From Dipteris shenzhenensis (taxonomy: Eukaryota; Polypodiophyta; Polypodiopsida; Gleicheniales), in NCBI GenBank assembly GCA_047967505.1, contig CM106538.1: a DNA stretch of 64,000 nt; one strand, given 5' to 3'. The position numbers were made by a program, and so were the translations under genes. Shown here one piece after another: positions 1 through 10,920 of the stretch. Every line of letters starts with the position of its first letter. Position 1 is the stretch's first letter. The notes under the pieces were generated by a model. It had not been told where the DNA came from and searched no databases. It saw only the letters and a list, made by a program, of their open reading frames with translations.

Positions 1-1245
1 TTGAATGGTGACCTCAAAGAGGAGGTGTATGTGGCTCAGCCACCTAGGTTTGAGGCCCCCCATTCTGAGAACAAGGTATGTAAGCTGAAGAAGGCTCTGT
101 ATGGGCTGAAATAGGCCCTAAGAGCATGGTACCAACGGATAGACAAATTCTTTCATAAATTAAACATCAAAAGATGTGCCTCCGATGCTAACTTGTATGT
201 GTATAGGAAAGGTGGAAAATCTGCTTTTATTGTTCTATATGTGGATGATCTCCTTATTATAGGTGACCATGAAGACATGATCTAGCAGACTAGAAAGGCA
301 TTGAGCATGGAGTTTGAGATGACAGCAGACTTAGGCTTGATGCACTAATGTTTGGGGATTGAAGTCTGGCAAGAGCCAGGCAAGATCTTCATCTCTCAGT
401 AGAAATATGCAAGGGAGATCTTGAAGGCATTTGGTATGTTCGAGTGCAAGGAGATAGCTACACCTATGGAGGTAAATGCAAGGCTATCTATGGAGGATGC
501 CTCACCACCAGTAGCAGACATTGGGAGGTACAAGAAGTTGGTCAATAGTTTCATCTATCTATACAAGACCAGACCAAACATCAGTTTTGCTATTGGCATT
601 TTGAGCAGGTTCTCCAAGAAGCCCCAGGAGAATCATTAGAATGTAGGGATGTGGGTGCTCAGATATGTCAAGGGCACTCTTGATTATGGCATCACCTATG
701 GTATGGGCACTTCCTTTGCTGGTCATTGTGACTCAGATTGGGTTGGAGATGTTGATTCTAGGAAATCAGTTTCTGGATATTGTTTCTCTTTAGGATCAGG
801 TATCTTCTCTTGGATCAGTAAGAAACAATTGTCTTCTATCGAGGCTGAGCACAAGGTAGCATGTTTTGCTGCATGTGAAGTAATGTGGGTAAGGAGGATC
901 TTATGGCACATGGGAGTGCAAGAGGATGAGGCAATTGTGCTGAGGTGCAACAATCAAAGTTGCATGGCTATTGCTAAAAATCTAGTGTTTCATGCGCGCA
1001 CAAAACATATAGAGATTCAGTACCACTATGTATGTGATTTGATCGAGAATGGGATATTGGAATTGGTCTACTATCCAATAGAGCAAAATGGAGCAGATAT
1101 CTTTACCAAGGCACTCGATAAGGATCAACTTCAGGGTCATCTTCAGGGACTCAGCATTGGCCTGAGAAGGTGGTGGACATTAAGGGGAGGTGTTAGATAT
1201 GCTCAATGTCCCACCCTCCTGGTAACCACCAATGGTCCAAGGTGA
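1..1245 (+). pseudogene. Ty1/copia pol 3' part: reverse transcriptase C-terminal half and RNase H (decayed)
   Basis: Frame 1 reads continuously from the window edge as copia reverse transcriptase and RNase H. Visible motifs are LNGDLKEEVY, the YVDDLL catalytic box near 239-256, the ATRP-like segment (TRPNISFAIG) near 570-600, the RNase H DSDWVGD near 730-750 and the KHIEIQYHYV block near 1003-1032. Five in-frame stops interrupt it, at 112, 283, 346, 400 and 637. At 112, 283 and 400 the family consensus expects Gln, so CAG became TAG; at 637 the consensus expects Trp (TGG to TAG). The reading frame is otherwise intact, so the element died mainly by point mutation. It is followed directly by a polypurine tract and LTR. 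Its 5' half lies outside the window. It is not a host gene. Confidence 0.95.
1179..1190 (+). promoter_or_regulatory. Polypurine tract of the copia element at the left edge
   Basis: The purine-rich string TTAAGGGGAGG directly precedes a TGTTAG terminus, the usual arrangement for the plus-strand primer of an LTR retrotransposon. It lies inside the last codons of the RNase H reading frame. Confidence 0.8.
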
Positions 1246-2051
1246 TTAAGTTGTAAGGCCCCCATATGAGGAGAAGCCATGTGTGAGCCTGGGACATTGG
1301 ATGGATCTTGACTTGCATGTTAGATAAGGTCTATCAATGAGATCGTTGATGGTAGAAAGATGATTGTGTGGGAGCCCCTTGCTCTCGCTGGAATCTGGGG
1401 GCCAGTTGGCCCCCAGTTGGGGGGGTCCTAGGGGGGCTAGCATCCCCCCTGGTGGGGGTTCGAGGGCGAGAGCCCTTGAAGTACAGTATAGAGAATATTC
1501 CTTGAATATTCCATGGACGACTAGTGGATTCCATTGACTAGGTTGACTGGTCGGCTCCACTGACTAGGTTGACTAGTTGGTTCCACTGACTACGTTGATC
1601 CGACTACCACCCTCATAGCTATAAAGAGGCAACCTCCCTAGTCCATTGTATCAGATCAAATCTTCTAGCTAGTAGCTCTTCACCTAGTATCTATCTAGAT
1701 TGCCATCTAAACTCCACTATGGGAGTGCACGGGTGGATGGAGCCATCATCTGTACTACATCAATATTGAAGGAAAATTTTGTTCCTCTCTAGTTTGCTGT
1801 GTACTCTCTATTCTTTGTTCAGTTTCTGTTCTGCTGTGTCGTGTAATTTAACAGTATCGACATTGAGAAGTCTCACGATTTTCCCATCTTGCATAGTGAG
1901 CACAATAAAGCACCAGCCTAGCTCAAAGGTGGGTGCACTCATTCATAGGGTGGTTGCTTGTGCATATCCCACACCCTAAATTGTCTTGTCTTGAAAACCA
2001 CTGCGGGTTACTGGGACCTTGGTTTACTCTAAGATAACACAACCTCTTACA
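1191..2051 (+). repeat. 3' LTR of the left-edge copia element
   Basis: It starts with TGTTAGATAT immediately after the polypurine tract. I end it at CTCTTACA (2044-2051) because the copia element at 55049 ends its 5' LTR with the same CTCTTACA just before its primer site. A TATA-like box (CTATAAAGAG) lies at about 1619-1628. U3 carries two GC-rich hairpins, at 1395-1416 and 1430-1450. The partner 5' LTR is outside the window, so the length (861 bp) and target duplication cannot be verified. Confidence 0.7.
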
Positions 2052-2404
2052 ATAATTTCAAAAAAGTGGATATGTTTTGAAATTGAGGACTTAGATGAGT
2101 GAAAGGATCATCGGGATAGATCTTACCATCAAACCAAATGTTAATGTGCTTTTCACCTTTAGCATGAAGGTTAGCTAAAACTGTGGGATGGTGGTCCTTT
2201 CTACTGTAGGGAACTCTAATAGGAGCATATTCTTCATCAAGTCGAACATGAACATTGGGCTTTCACTTTCGATATCCATTGGTAAAGTCTTATAAAGGTG
2301 TCATAAAATGAAACGAACTGGAAGAATTGCAAGAAGTACTTTAGTGGAACAAAATGAGAAACTAACCAGAAATACAAGAAGTGAAACAAAATGTGACAAA
2401 CCTA
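2052..2404. other. Non-coding spacer
   Basis: I see no gene, RNA or recognisable transposon terminus in this stretch. Confidence 0.5.
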
Positions 2405-2745
2405 GAAGAAATGCAAGAGGAGCTTGGGAATGGGAATGTGAATGAGAGCTTGAAGGGAATGGGAATGGAAATGGATTGAGAGTTTGAATGACAATGGGAG
2501 TTTGAATGGGGATGGGAGATTGAATGGTAGCTTGATGGGAGATTGAATGGTAGCTTGAAGGGAATGGTAGCTTAAAAGAAATGCTAGCATGAAGGGAATG
2601 GTAGCTTGAGAGTTGAATGGCAATGGAAGATTGAATGGGGATGGGATTAGGAGCATGAAGGGAAGGGTAGCTTGAATAGGAATGGGAGCTTGATTGGGGT
2701 GGGAGATTGAATGGGAGTAAAAAGTGTGAGTGGAAGGAGGTTGGA
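2405..2745. repeat. Degenerate short tandem repeat of GAATGGGA/GAGCTTGAATGG-type units
   Basis: Phrases such as GATTGAATGGG, GAATGGTAGCTTGA and GGGAATGGGAGCTTGA recur roughly every 12-30 bases throughout. This gives long but meaningless open frames on the minus strand, rich in Ser, His, Pro and Phe. The units vary too much for one fixed period, so this is an old, slipped minisatellite. Confidence 0.75.
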
Positions 2746-2814
2746 CATGAGGAAAGGTGAAACCATGACCCAAAATGGTAGTATGGGCAATAGTAGTGGC
2801 TCATGGGACACTTT

Positions 2815-2832
2815 GGGGGGGGGGGGGAGGGG
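2815..2832. repeat. Poly-G run
   Basis: Thirteen consecutive G residues (2815-2827), then A and four more G. It lies just downstream of the degenerate tandem repeat. A run this long is prone to sequencing and replication error. Confidence 0.85.
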
Positions 2833-4560
2833 TAAAAGTCAAAAATTTGAAAAAAGTCAAATTTTAGGGTTGACCAAATCCACGACTTAGCTTATGTGGC
2901 ACTTTAGCCCCCTTTAATACTCCCCACCCTTGACCCACTCCATACATAATAAGACAAGGAGAGGGGGGAGTAGTTATTGAGGGGGAGGCTCCACTTGAGA
3001 AGCCTTTGGGCCCCAATATGAGCCCTTAAGCATGCTTGACTAACTCACTAATCCATTCCTTATGAGGCCCTTTTTGAGTGTATATTTCCCCTAATGTATG
3101 GTCCATGTTAGAGGTGAAAGCATTAGTGATGGACACTGGAATGGAATCACCTGAAGACTGAATGCAATGTGGCATATGATGTTGGAGATGTGAGTTCCTC
3201 ATACTAAGGACTTACCTGCTGTGTTGAATAACTGCACGAACATTGGTGAACTCTTGCTGAGTATCTACATTTGGCGCAATAGTAGATGGAGTCGGATCCA
3301 TGCATGAATGTGATGGTTGTACATCACTCGAATCAGTCTGTGCTAATGTAATGGGACTACCTCACGCTAAGGACTTACTATCAAATATGCCTCGTGCTAA
3401 GGGCTTACCACTGAGAAATGTGCATGATCAGAAAGTGTGGGCTAATCCATGCTAATATTTTGAAACATCTGTGTCCAATCTCTCAAGACCAATGAGGCTC
3501 GAGTCATCATTATAAACTAGTACATACCCGATGGTAATAAATGGTCAAAGTAGGTTCTCTTTCCACTCAGGGATCTCATTCGGAGTTACGACTGGTATGT
3601 GTGAATAGCTCCATGCTCAAGGTGGTTTGGTGCTCTGTGCAAGAGGCTTACCCATGTACCGGCGGCGAGAGTGTCTACCCATGAGAACATTGTATGATAG
3701 CTGGCACCACTGGGGACTTATGTTCAACTGTCAAAACCAAGTCATATGATGAAATAACAACTGTGTGCCAAGGATCAAGCCTCTAGTGAAATAATGACAC
3801 CAATTGAGTGTCGGGAGTAGCAAGAGGCTATATAAGGCTGATGTATGTGTGTTGGAACCAATGCCAAAAATAGTCAACAATGTGTGACTTTACATGGGTG
3901 GCATGTGTGTGCAAGAAGAATGCAACAATCTTGAATCTGAGAGGAAGATAACTCTACAAAGTGTCACAAATCCCTGATGTAAAGAAGTGTTGAATTGCTG
4001 AATGCCAAGAGAAATGAACTGGTGTCAAATATATGAGTGTGTAATCGATGATAGATTCGATGGCACTAATGCCAATGGGACTGACGCCGGTGGGAACTAA
4101 CTGGGTAATATGGCAATGGATTACTTGGCTTGGTGGAGTTTAATCTCCTCTATGGCTATGCTATTCTACATCTAGCTACATGTCAAAGCATCCAATGCAG
4201 CGAAATGAGTTTTACTTCATCCATTTTAAGTGTTGGATGGCTGCAATTGATCAGGAGGTGGCTTTGATGAAAAGGATTGGATTATTTTGACTTATGAAAA
4301 AGTCAAATAGCAAATCTGAGGTGCTCATCACATAGAGCACAAGTTGGCGATTTTTTTTCTTTTTGGATCACCACAAAACTCCCTCTTGATCAAAATTTAT
4401 GGCCATTTGAAAAATGTGCCAAACTTTGTCCAAGGGAGCACCCAAATGATGAGGTGGTACATGTGATGATGTGGTAGTGTGATGTCACATGCCAAATGCA
4501 TTGTGTGCCTATGAAGAGATAACAATGCCTAGCAGGGGGCTGTGCCTCATGGCATGATGA
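2833..4560. other. Non-coding repetitive-looking spacer
   Basis: No gene is supported. A short phrase of the type CCTCRYRCTAAGGRCTTAC occurs three times (near 3196, 3360 and 3390), a minor local duplication. Part of 2990-3105 loosely resembles 16210-16320 (both contain CTAATCC, a GAGGC block and CCCCTAATG), so these may be remnants of one old repeat family. Confidence 0.4.
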
Positions 4561-6292
4561 CATGGCATGCTTATGTTACATGCTGACTATGCATCCTAAC
4601 TGGGCAGATGATGACCTGGCACTGCATGCTGACCGGATAGATGATGACCTAGAACTGCTGAGGTGGCTAATGATGATGTGACCATGAGGTTTAATGAAAC
4701 CCAGCCTAAGTTAAGTAAACTCGTGTGACTTGGCAAATAAAGTAAAGAGATGACATGGCATCTAGATAACACTCTACCACGTGTCAACCTCTGAACCCTA
4801 GGGTTGCCAGCCAACACTTAACCCAACCCTATCTACCCCGTGGAATTGCCACATGGCCTAACATGCTTCTGAGGTAAAAGATGAACAACAGCAGCATCGA
4901 TGGTGAGGCAGATGAAGGCGATGAACTACATGCTATGGTGTTGAAGGATCGTTGGCATCCGATTGTGCTATGGCATAAGCTGTAGGCAGTGGATGCAGGT
5001 AGTCACTGTTGGAAGATGCCACTATTTTAGTTGAGCGGGGCATGGAGTAGCCGTCAAGGGTGTCTATTGCTTGCCTTGGTCACCGTGAGCACTGCCCGTT
5101 GTGAGTACTAAGTGTACTAAGTAGTGCACTATTGCTTGTAGTGTTGAGTCGTTGGTGGAGTGCCAGTTGTTGTGATCCGGTTGGTGTTGTAGAGCGCTAG
5201 TTGGCCGTATAGAGGCGCAGCGCCGCCGGAGTTTGTGCCAGTTTTTTGTTGTAGCTTCTCTTGGGAGGCATTGAAGACTTTAGCTGGATGAAGGCCATCT
5301 CGGTCATCTCTGTTGATGGAGTCGCCCGTCGTGGTGTGTGCAGCCAGTCGTGGTGTGTGCAGCCAGTCGCTACTGGAGTTAATGCTTCGAGGTGGTGTGA
5401 GGGCATGGAGCATTAGGAGCTCGTTGGAGTTGCTGGTCGACTGTTCATTGGAGTGGGGGAGAGCCCGTTGTACCTCAAGAGTTAGTCGTTGTGCCTGGAG
5501 TGGGAGAGAGCCCGTGAAGTTCGCCCGTTGTAGCTATGGGAGACTGTGGCTTTGGCACACCGGTCGGCCTGTGGGTGCAGCGCTGGAGGTCACTTGCTGC
5601 GTCTAGCATTGGTCTTAAGTGCATGAGAACGTGTAGTCGATAGCTTGCTGGATGGCGGCGCTAGAGAAGATGGTAGCCCTCGTGCAGAGTCATGGTAGCA
5701 GCTTGCCGTTTTGTTGGAGTTTGGCTGCCCGTATGGTTGTCTGGAGCTCCTTGAAGCTTGGTTGATGCTTGCGTTTGTTGAAGCTTGGAGTAGCCGTGGA
5801 GGTCCACCGCTTGGTCGAAGTAGAGCGAGCCTTTGCTGTTGTTTGCTGAACTATCTATGTTGGTCCTGAAATGGCTTTGGAGAACTATAAGACACACCTT
5901 GAAAGTGTAATAGAAAGAAGAGAGAGATTTGAGACACTTCGGAATCTCATTAGAACATCTAACTAGGAACCTAAGGTAGGAACCTTAGAACCTTTGAAAA
6001 GCTTCGTTAAAGAAGATAACCATCTCTTAATCACTCAAGAGATGATAACTAGAGCTCCAAATGGCAGAATCAAAATCTTTCTTCCTCAAATCGAAGATGA
6101 CAATGAGCTCTACAAGAAGACTTATAGAAGATGATGAAGGTGCCTCACGTAGAGGGCTTGTGCCTTGACTGAAGCAATGTCTTTTGCCTTGATAAGAGCA
6201 AGGGATTGCTCTCTCAAACAGAAAACTCTCTCAATGGAGGATGCCTCATGAAAGGAGGGCTTGACACTCATGAAGGGACTGGGAGCACCATT
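4561..6292 (-). mobile_element. Probable internal region of a minus-oriented non-autonomous LTR retroelement
   Basis: This interval lies on the internal side of a reverse-complement primer site and putative LTR (6293-6474). It has a GC-rich core (about 5000-5850), AT-rich flanks and no retroviral domain in any frame. The same design is seen in the complete element at 39659-42470. A perfect 19-bp tandem duplication lies at 5329-5366. No matching left-hand LTR was found, so the left boundary is arbitrary and the element may be truncated. Confidence 0.4.
5329..5366. repeat. Perfect 19-bp tandem duplication
   Basis: The unit TCGTGGTGTGTGCAGCCAG occurs twice head to tail (5329-5347 and 5348-5366), inside the GC-rich core of the probable non-autonomous element. 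Confidence 0.9.
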
Positions 6293-6305
6293 GGCTCTAA
6301 TACCA
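6293..6305 (-). promoter_or_regulatory. Primer-binding-site remnant (initiator-Met tRNA type)
   Basis: On the minus strand this reads TGGTATTAGAGCC. It differs at one position from the plant copia primer site TGGTATCAGAGCC. It abuts a TG terminus at 6306. Confidence 0.6.
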
Positions 6306-6474
6306 TGATAAAGTGTGGAGAGAGAGAGAGAGAGAGGAGTGCACATGATATAGCTACTCCATGTTGTATTGAACATAAACATGAATATATACATGAATAT
6401 CCCTTAGGAGTAGGTTTAGGGTTTGCTCCTAATGCCCTATCTAGATGGAACAATTTACACGAGATTTCTTAACA
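6306..6474 (-). repeat. Putative 5' LTR of the minus-oriented element, containing a GA run
   Basis: It runs from TGATAAAGTG next to the primer site to a possible terminus CTTAACA. A (GA)n run occupies 6317-6334. There is no second copy in the window, so the outer boundary rests only on the TG...CA rule. Confidence 0.35.
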
Positions 6475-7049
6475 AAGGAGAGCCCTCCTTTGATCATGTT
6501 ACCATTTTTGAAAAAATGCAATCAATGAGTAGCATTTAAGGTCCACACCCTTCATTTTTGCATATTCCCATGCAAATATATCATGACTTACTACATGTAC
6601 AATGATCCTCAGTGCCGAAGTTGACCTCTGAAAGGTCATCCTCTTTGATACATACAATCCTTAGTATGTGCTCTTCATATGCCACTTCTACTTTCTTGAT
6701 CACATCTTTATTACACTTAGTGTGGTGAATCTCCTCTTCTATATTGCATTCATATTTTGAACCCAATAATTGTCCTTTTATTTTCTTCTATTCCTAGTCT
6801 GAAAAATTCTGCTCCAGTTCTTGGACAAGCACACCTTAAATTCATTTCGTTCCTCTCATAAGTATAGCTAGACAATCCTACTCACATCAAATTCAAAAAT
6901 TGATATGGGTGACAAATTCAAATCTAAGAAATGTTATTCTAACTTAGAAACCACGTTGATACCTTCTGTGGTGACTGGTCAGGGGACATACCTCCTTTCA
7001 CAACACAACCTTTGGTATCATTTTTAATTTTAATTTTCTGGCAGATTTG
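6475..7049. other. AT-rich spacer
   Basis: No gene seen. It may hold the eroded C-terminal continuation of the minus-strand protein-like tract that follows at higher coordinates. Confidence 0.4.
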
Positions 7050-8450
7050 TCACATCGGCATTTTACTACCTTTAGCTATACCGAGTTCTTCAACTTCTCC
7101 TCCAAGGGCTTCTCTTGCTCGAATGTATTTTCTACCTTCTTGGATTTACGTTTGTCCTTCTTGCCCTTCTTTTCTTCAAATTTTTATTTCTTTTTCTTCA
7201 TGCTTTTCCTTTTTTAGATCTCCTTATTGTCTTCATGAGAATCATCATCTAATTAGTCAATATTTGAATTAGAGTAATCCTCAAACTCTAAATTTGAATC
7301 TTCCTTATTAGAGTCAAAATCAGTATTTGAGTCCAAGTCTTCCTTCTTGAACTTCTTTTTAGGGGAATGACATCTCCTTTTCACTCACTTTGTTGAATCT
7401 ATGAGTGCATTAGGCCTCTTGCACTAGCCAATATATCTACTTCTCCCTCCACTTCTTTTAAGAGCCCCTTAGAAAAATACTCCGTTAAGTTTTTCATAAG
7501 TCAATTGTTTAGTTCCCCATAATTCTGTATTCATATTTTGGAGCTTTTGGGCGTTGTCCTCCACCAATAACTCCTTTTTTTTAGCAGTTTCTTCCAAAAG
7601 TTGTTTGGCATTTTCTCTTTCCAAAATCGTGCCAAAAAATGTTGTCTTCAGAGCATCATAATATGAAAAATGCGCTTACCATATGGGATGCACCAACTCA
7701 TCTCCTTCTGCACTAGTGTTATTACCAACATGGTGTTAAAGTTTCTCACTTTCCAATGCTTCTCAAACTAAGTGACATGGTTATCATGGTTTAGTTACCT
7801 CTCAATTCCAAAAACTTGCACTTTAGATAGCCACATTGGAGTTTTCCATTCCAGCCTAAGGAATAGCTAGTGGTGTTAGGGGTGGTTGGGCTGTGTGTTG
7901 TGGTTGTTGTATCATTGGTAGATTTACTAGTCTTTTTTGTTCTTGTTGAATTAGGGTTACTGGTCATTATTGTTATTGTTCCCCCTCTTCCTCTGTAGAT
8001 GGTGCCTCTGGTCCTTCTAGTTCTGCTATAGATGATGCCTCTTATTCTTTCACATCTTCTTGTTGTACCTTGGCCTCTTTTGGTAGTGTTCTTGATTTTA
8101 AACTCCTTGTTTGCGATAGGTCACAAACTGAAGATGGTGATTCATCTTCCATTTTACCAATTCAATAGGGTTGACAATTGACATGAAATCCTTATGGCCT
8201 TTCAATTGAGCATTCAAAGCAATCTTCTGTGTTCCTTCTTCAACATTTAAAGGCTCACCAAAGTGAATTCCAACATCCAGTTCGACCATTGGATTACTTC
8301 GCTGTTGGGAGAGTTGCTCCTACATGATGTAAAGTCTACTATCTCATATAATAAAAGCAAAATCCCTAGCCATGATAATCTTCTAGCATACAGTCTTTGG
8401 TATATGACTGTCCATGCTAGCACACCTTCCCTAAGTGGAATTTGGATAGG
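7050..8450 (-). pseudogene. Decayed protein-coding tract of unknown family (minus strand)
   Basis: One minus frame reads from about 8450 to 7700 as plausible protein broken by TAA, TAG and TGA codons. Most of these would be Gln or Arg before a C-to-T change. The order is a mixed segment containing VGIHFGEPLNVEEG (near 8270), then a Gln/Asn-rich linker, then QVFGIER and HDNHVT followed by FEKHW (near 7800). After a frame change near 7700 it continues as a charged coiled-coil-like stretch (LLVEDNAQKLQNMNTELWG, near 7550), then an acidic Ser/Asp/Asn-rich tail and a Lys-rich segment. I recognise no domain. A retroelement gag-like protein is the likeliest guess because of the low-complexity linker and heavy decay; a dead host gene cannot be excluded. 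Confidence 0.4.
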
Positions 8451-10235
8451 AAGAACACAAATATCATTAATTATTGGAACCTTAACCATCATGTACCTAC
8501 ATCTTTTTAAAACTCTAGACTAGGTAAATCATTTTCTCAAAATCAAAATTGGTTCTTGGTCACCTAATAGTCAACAATACCACTCCTCATGTTAACTAAT
8601 AAATCACTAGTTGAACTCCATCTAAACCATCTTCTATTTCCCAAAAACATGGCATTAATGTCCATGCAAGAACATCCCTTTGCCTCAACTTCATTAATCC
8701 ATATGTCCGCGAACTAAGACACTATTCCTCCACTATCCATGATTAATCACGTGTAGTGGCCCATTTCGATGATCTTTGGAGGCATCTCCAATCAACTAGG
8801 ATATGGGCATTCAAACTCATACGATCCTGAAATGTTAAGGAGGTACATGACTCACAAGAATACCAACATGATTTTAGGACTAGATCAAGAAACACACATT
8901 TTGAATGAAAATTTGGACTCTTAATCTCACAAACACTAAAAACCACTTCATTCAAGTAAATATTCATTGTATGATGGTTTAGAGCCATTCAAAATGCATT
9001 AAAAATGGATCATAAATCATTATGGAAAAGAGATATAGAGCAAGAAACTTTGTTCTAAATTCTACTCTTGTATTGTAGAGCTATACTAGGCAAAAATTCA
9101 TGGGGCACCAACTCCCTTTAGTAAGAATACCTATCAAAATCTTGAGTATGAGATGAATTTAACAATCTGTCATGAGTAGAAATTAGTCAAATTAGCATGG
9201 TTGTGTTCTACACTAAAAGAGTTTCGGATGTGTCTTTATGCCTTGAAATTTAGGTCACACATGAAAAAGTTATATTAATTTGAAAGGAGATGGGTTTTCA
9301 TACTTTAGTGTTAAAAAAAAAAAAACCCCTCATTTAAAAAACCCCCTGCCTTGGGCCTCACATATTATGAAAAATATGTACAAATCTTAAAATCTTGCAT
9401 ATTTCTCAAGGTGTATACCTTATCTTTTATGGGAGAGGGGACATGCGATTTTCATATTCTTCCCTTGCATATTTGAATATTTTTTAAGGAAATCTATGCA
9501 TATTGTATATGGACATTGTCCTCCCATACCTTGGATTTTCGACAAGGGTAGTAACATAATAAATATTGAGTTGGTGTTCCAGCCAAAAATTGTAGGCATG
9601 AAAAATTGTAGAGATGTAGTTTACATAGCAGTTACTAACTCCCACATAACCATATGTGCAAAAATCAAGAGATATAGAGTATTCCAAAATCTACTATTTT
9701 GTTATAGAAATGTATTGTGCAAAAATTATAGGTGTGCTGAATTGCAGAACTATACTGTATATAACTACAATGAATGACTCCCACATAACTATACATGCAA
9801 AATCCAATTATGGTTCCCTTCTCCTCTACTCTTGTGCTTCCACTCCTTGCTAGGCTAACCTCCATGGCCTAGCCTATGGGGTTAGATATCAAGCTAGAGT
9901 CTCCAACAAGTTGATCCTATGAAGAATGAACCATAGGAGGTCCCTCTTTGGCCATTTTTCCCCTCCAAATGAATTTCTACTAGGTTGCCTTTAGTTTGGT
10001 TTTTTCATAGGCAAAGAAATAAGTATAACTTTTCAAGCTTTACTCAGATCAATTCAAAGTAAAAAGAACTTTTATTCCTTAAAAGATAGGCCATAATTCT
10101 ACCATCCAAGTTAAAGTAATATTTTGCATTGTTTCCATGACATTAGTGTCACAAGAAGGGGGGGTTCCTAGCCTATTGTCATTTCTGTTCTATGATGAGT
10201 CAGAGCAATAGCCTTCCTATGGTGCAACAATAGCA
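8451..10235. other. AT-rich spacer without a recognised gene
   Basis: The minus-strand tract above may extend to about 8800. Two diverged segments near 9600-9660 and 9715-9800 share the phrase ACTCCCACATAAC and surrounding words, suggesting an old duplication of about 140 bp. Nothing else is supported. Confidence 0.4.
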
Positions 10236-10920
10236 TTAGCTATGCCTAACACTAGGTAGAATGACTTCATCCTTCTCTAACAAATAATTCTCCTTCTTAA
10301 GAAGGAGAACAATGAGGCTGAAAGACATGTTTAAAAAGCTAGAAGAGAGAGTGAAAATTGTTGCATTCAAGCTCAACAATCTAACTCCCAATGCAGTTGT
10401 AGATGAAGAGCTAGTCTCTACACTCAGATGAGAGAGTTCCATAAGAAGCTTAAAGGACAAATTCAAGATAATCTCAAAAAAGAAGTGAAGAAATAGGTTT
10501 AAAAGAAAGTAAAGCAAACTGGAGGGTAGCTCAACTCAAAGAAAATTTGGATTAGAGGATGATCAGGCAACTAGAATGTAGTAGAAGATAATGGGAGAGT
10601 GAAACCTTTGAAAAACTCAGCAAATTTATACTAGGAATTGAGTATGGTGATATAGATTTTGATATTGGTTAGGAAGGAGCTCATGGAATTTTCACTTTCA
10701 GCATAAGAGAGGACGAACACGGATCCTTAGACAGTCCAACAAGCTAAAAGAACTTGTAGTGTGCACTGTAGAGGAACTCAGAAAAACTTAGCTAAATAGC
10801 AAAGCCTCGGAGATGAAAAGGTGAAGGCAATTAAGAAAGAAGGCAAATGGGTTGTCTACCTAGATGATAAGGCATTGATCAAGGAGTCAAAGCCGAACCA
10901 ACATGCCCTCAGTCTATAAC
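10236..10920 (+). pseudogene. Possible decayed coding remnant (plus strand), unknown
   Basis: Fragments of plausible charged protein are readable on the plus strand between stops. Examples are FHKKLKGQIQDNLKKEVKK near 10440-10495 and FEKLSKFILGIEYGDIDFDIG near 10610-10670. They fall in different frames and match nothing I recognise. This could be an old transposon gag or chance. Confidence 0.25.

Noticed and set aside
2301-2804. 167-codon minus-strand Ser/His/Pro-rich ORF
   Set aside because: Arises from the degenerate tandem repeat; no domain and composition set by the repeat.
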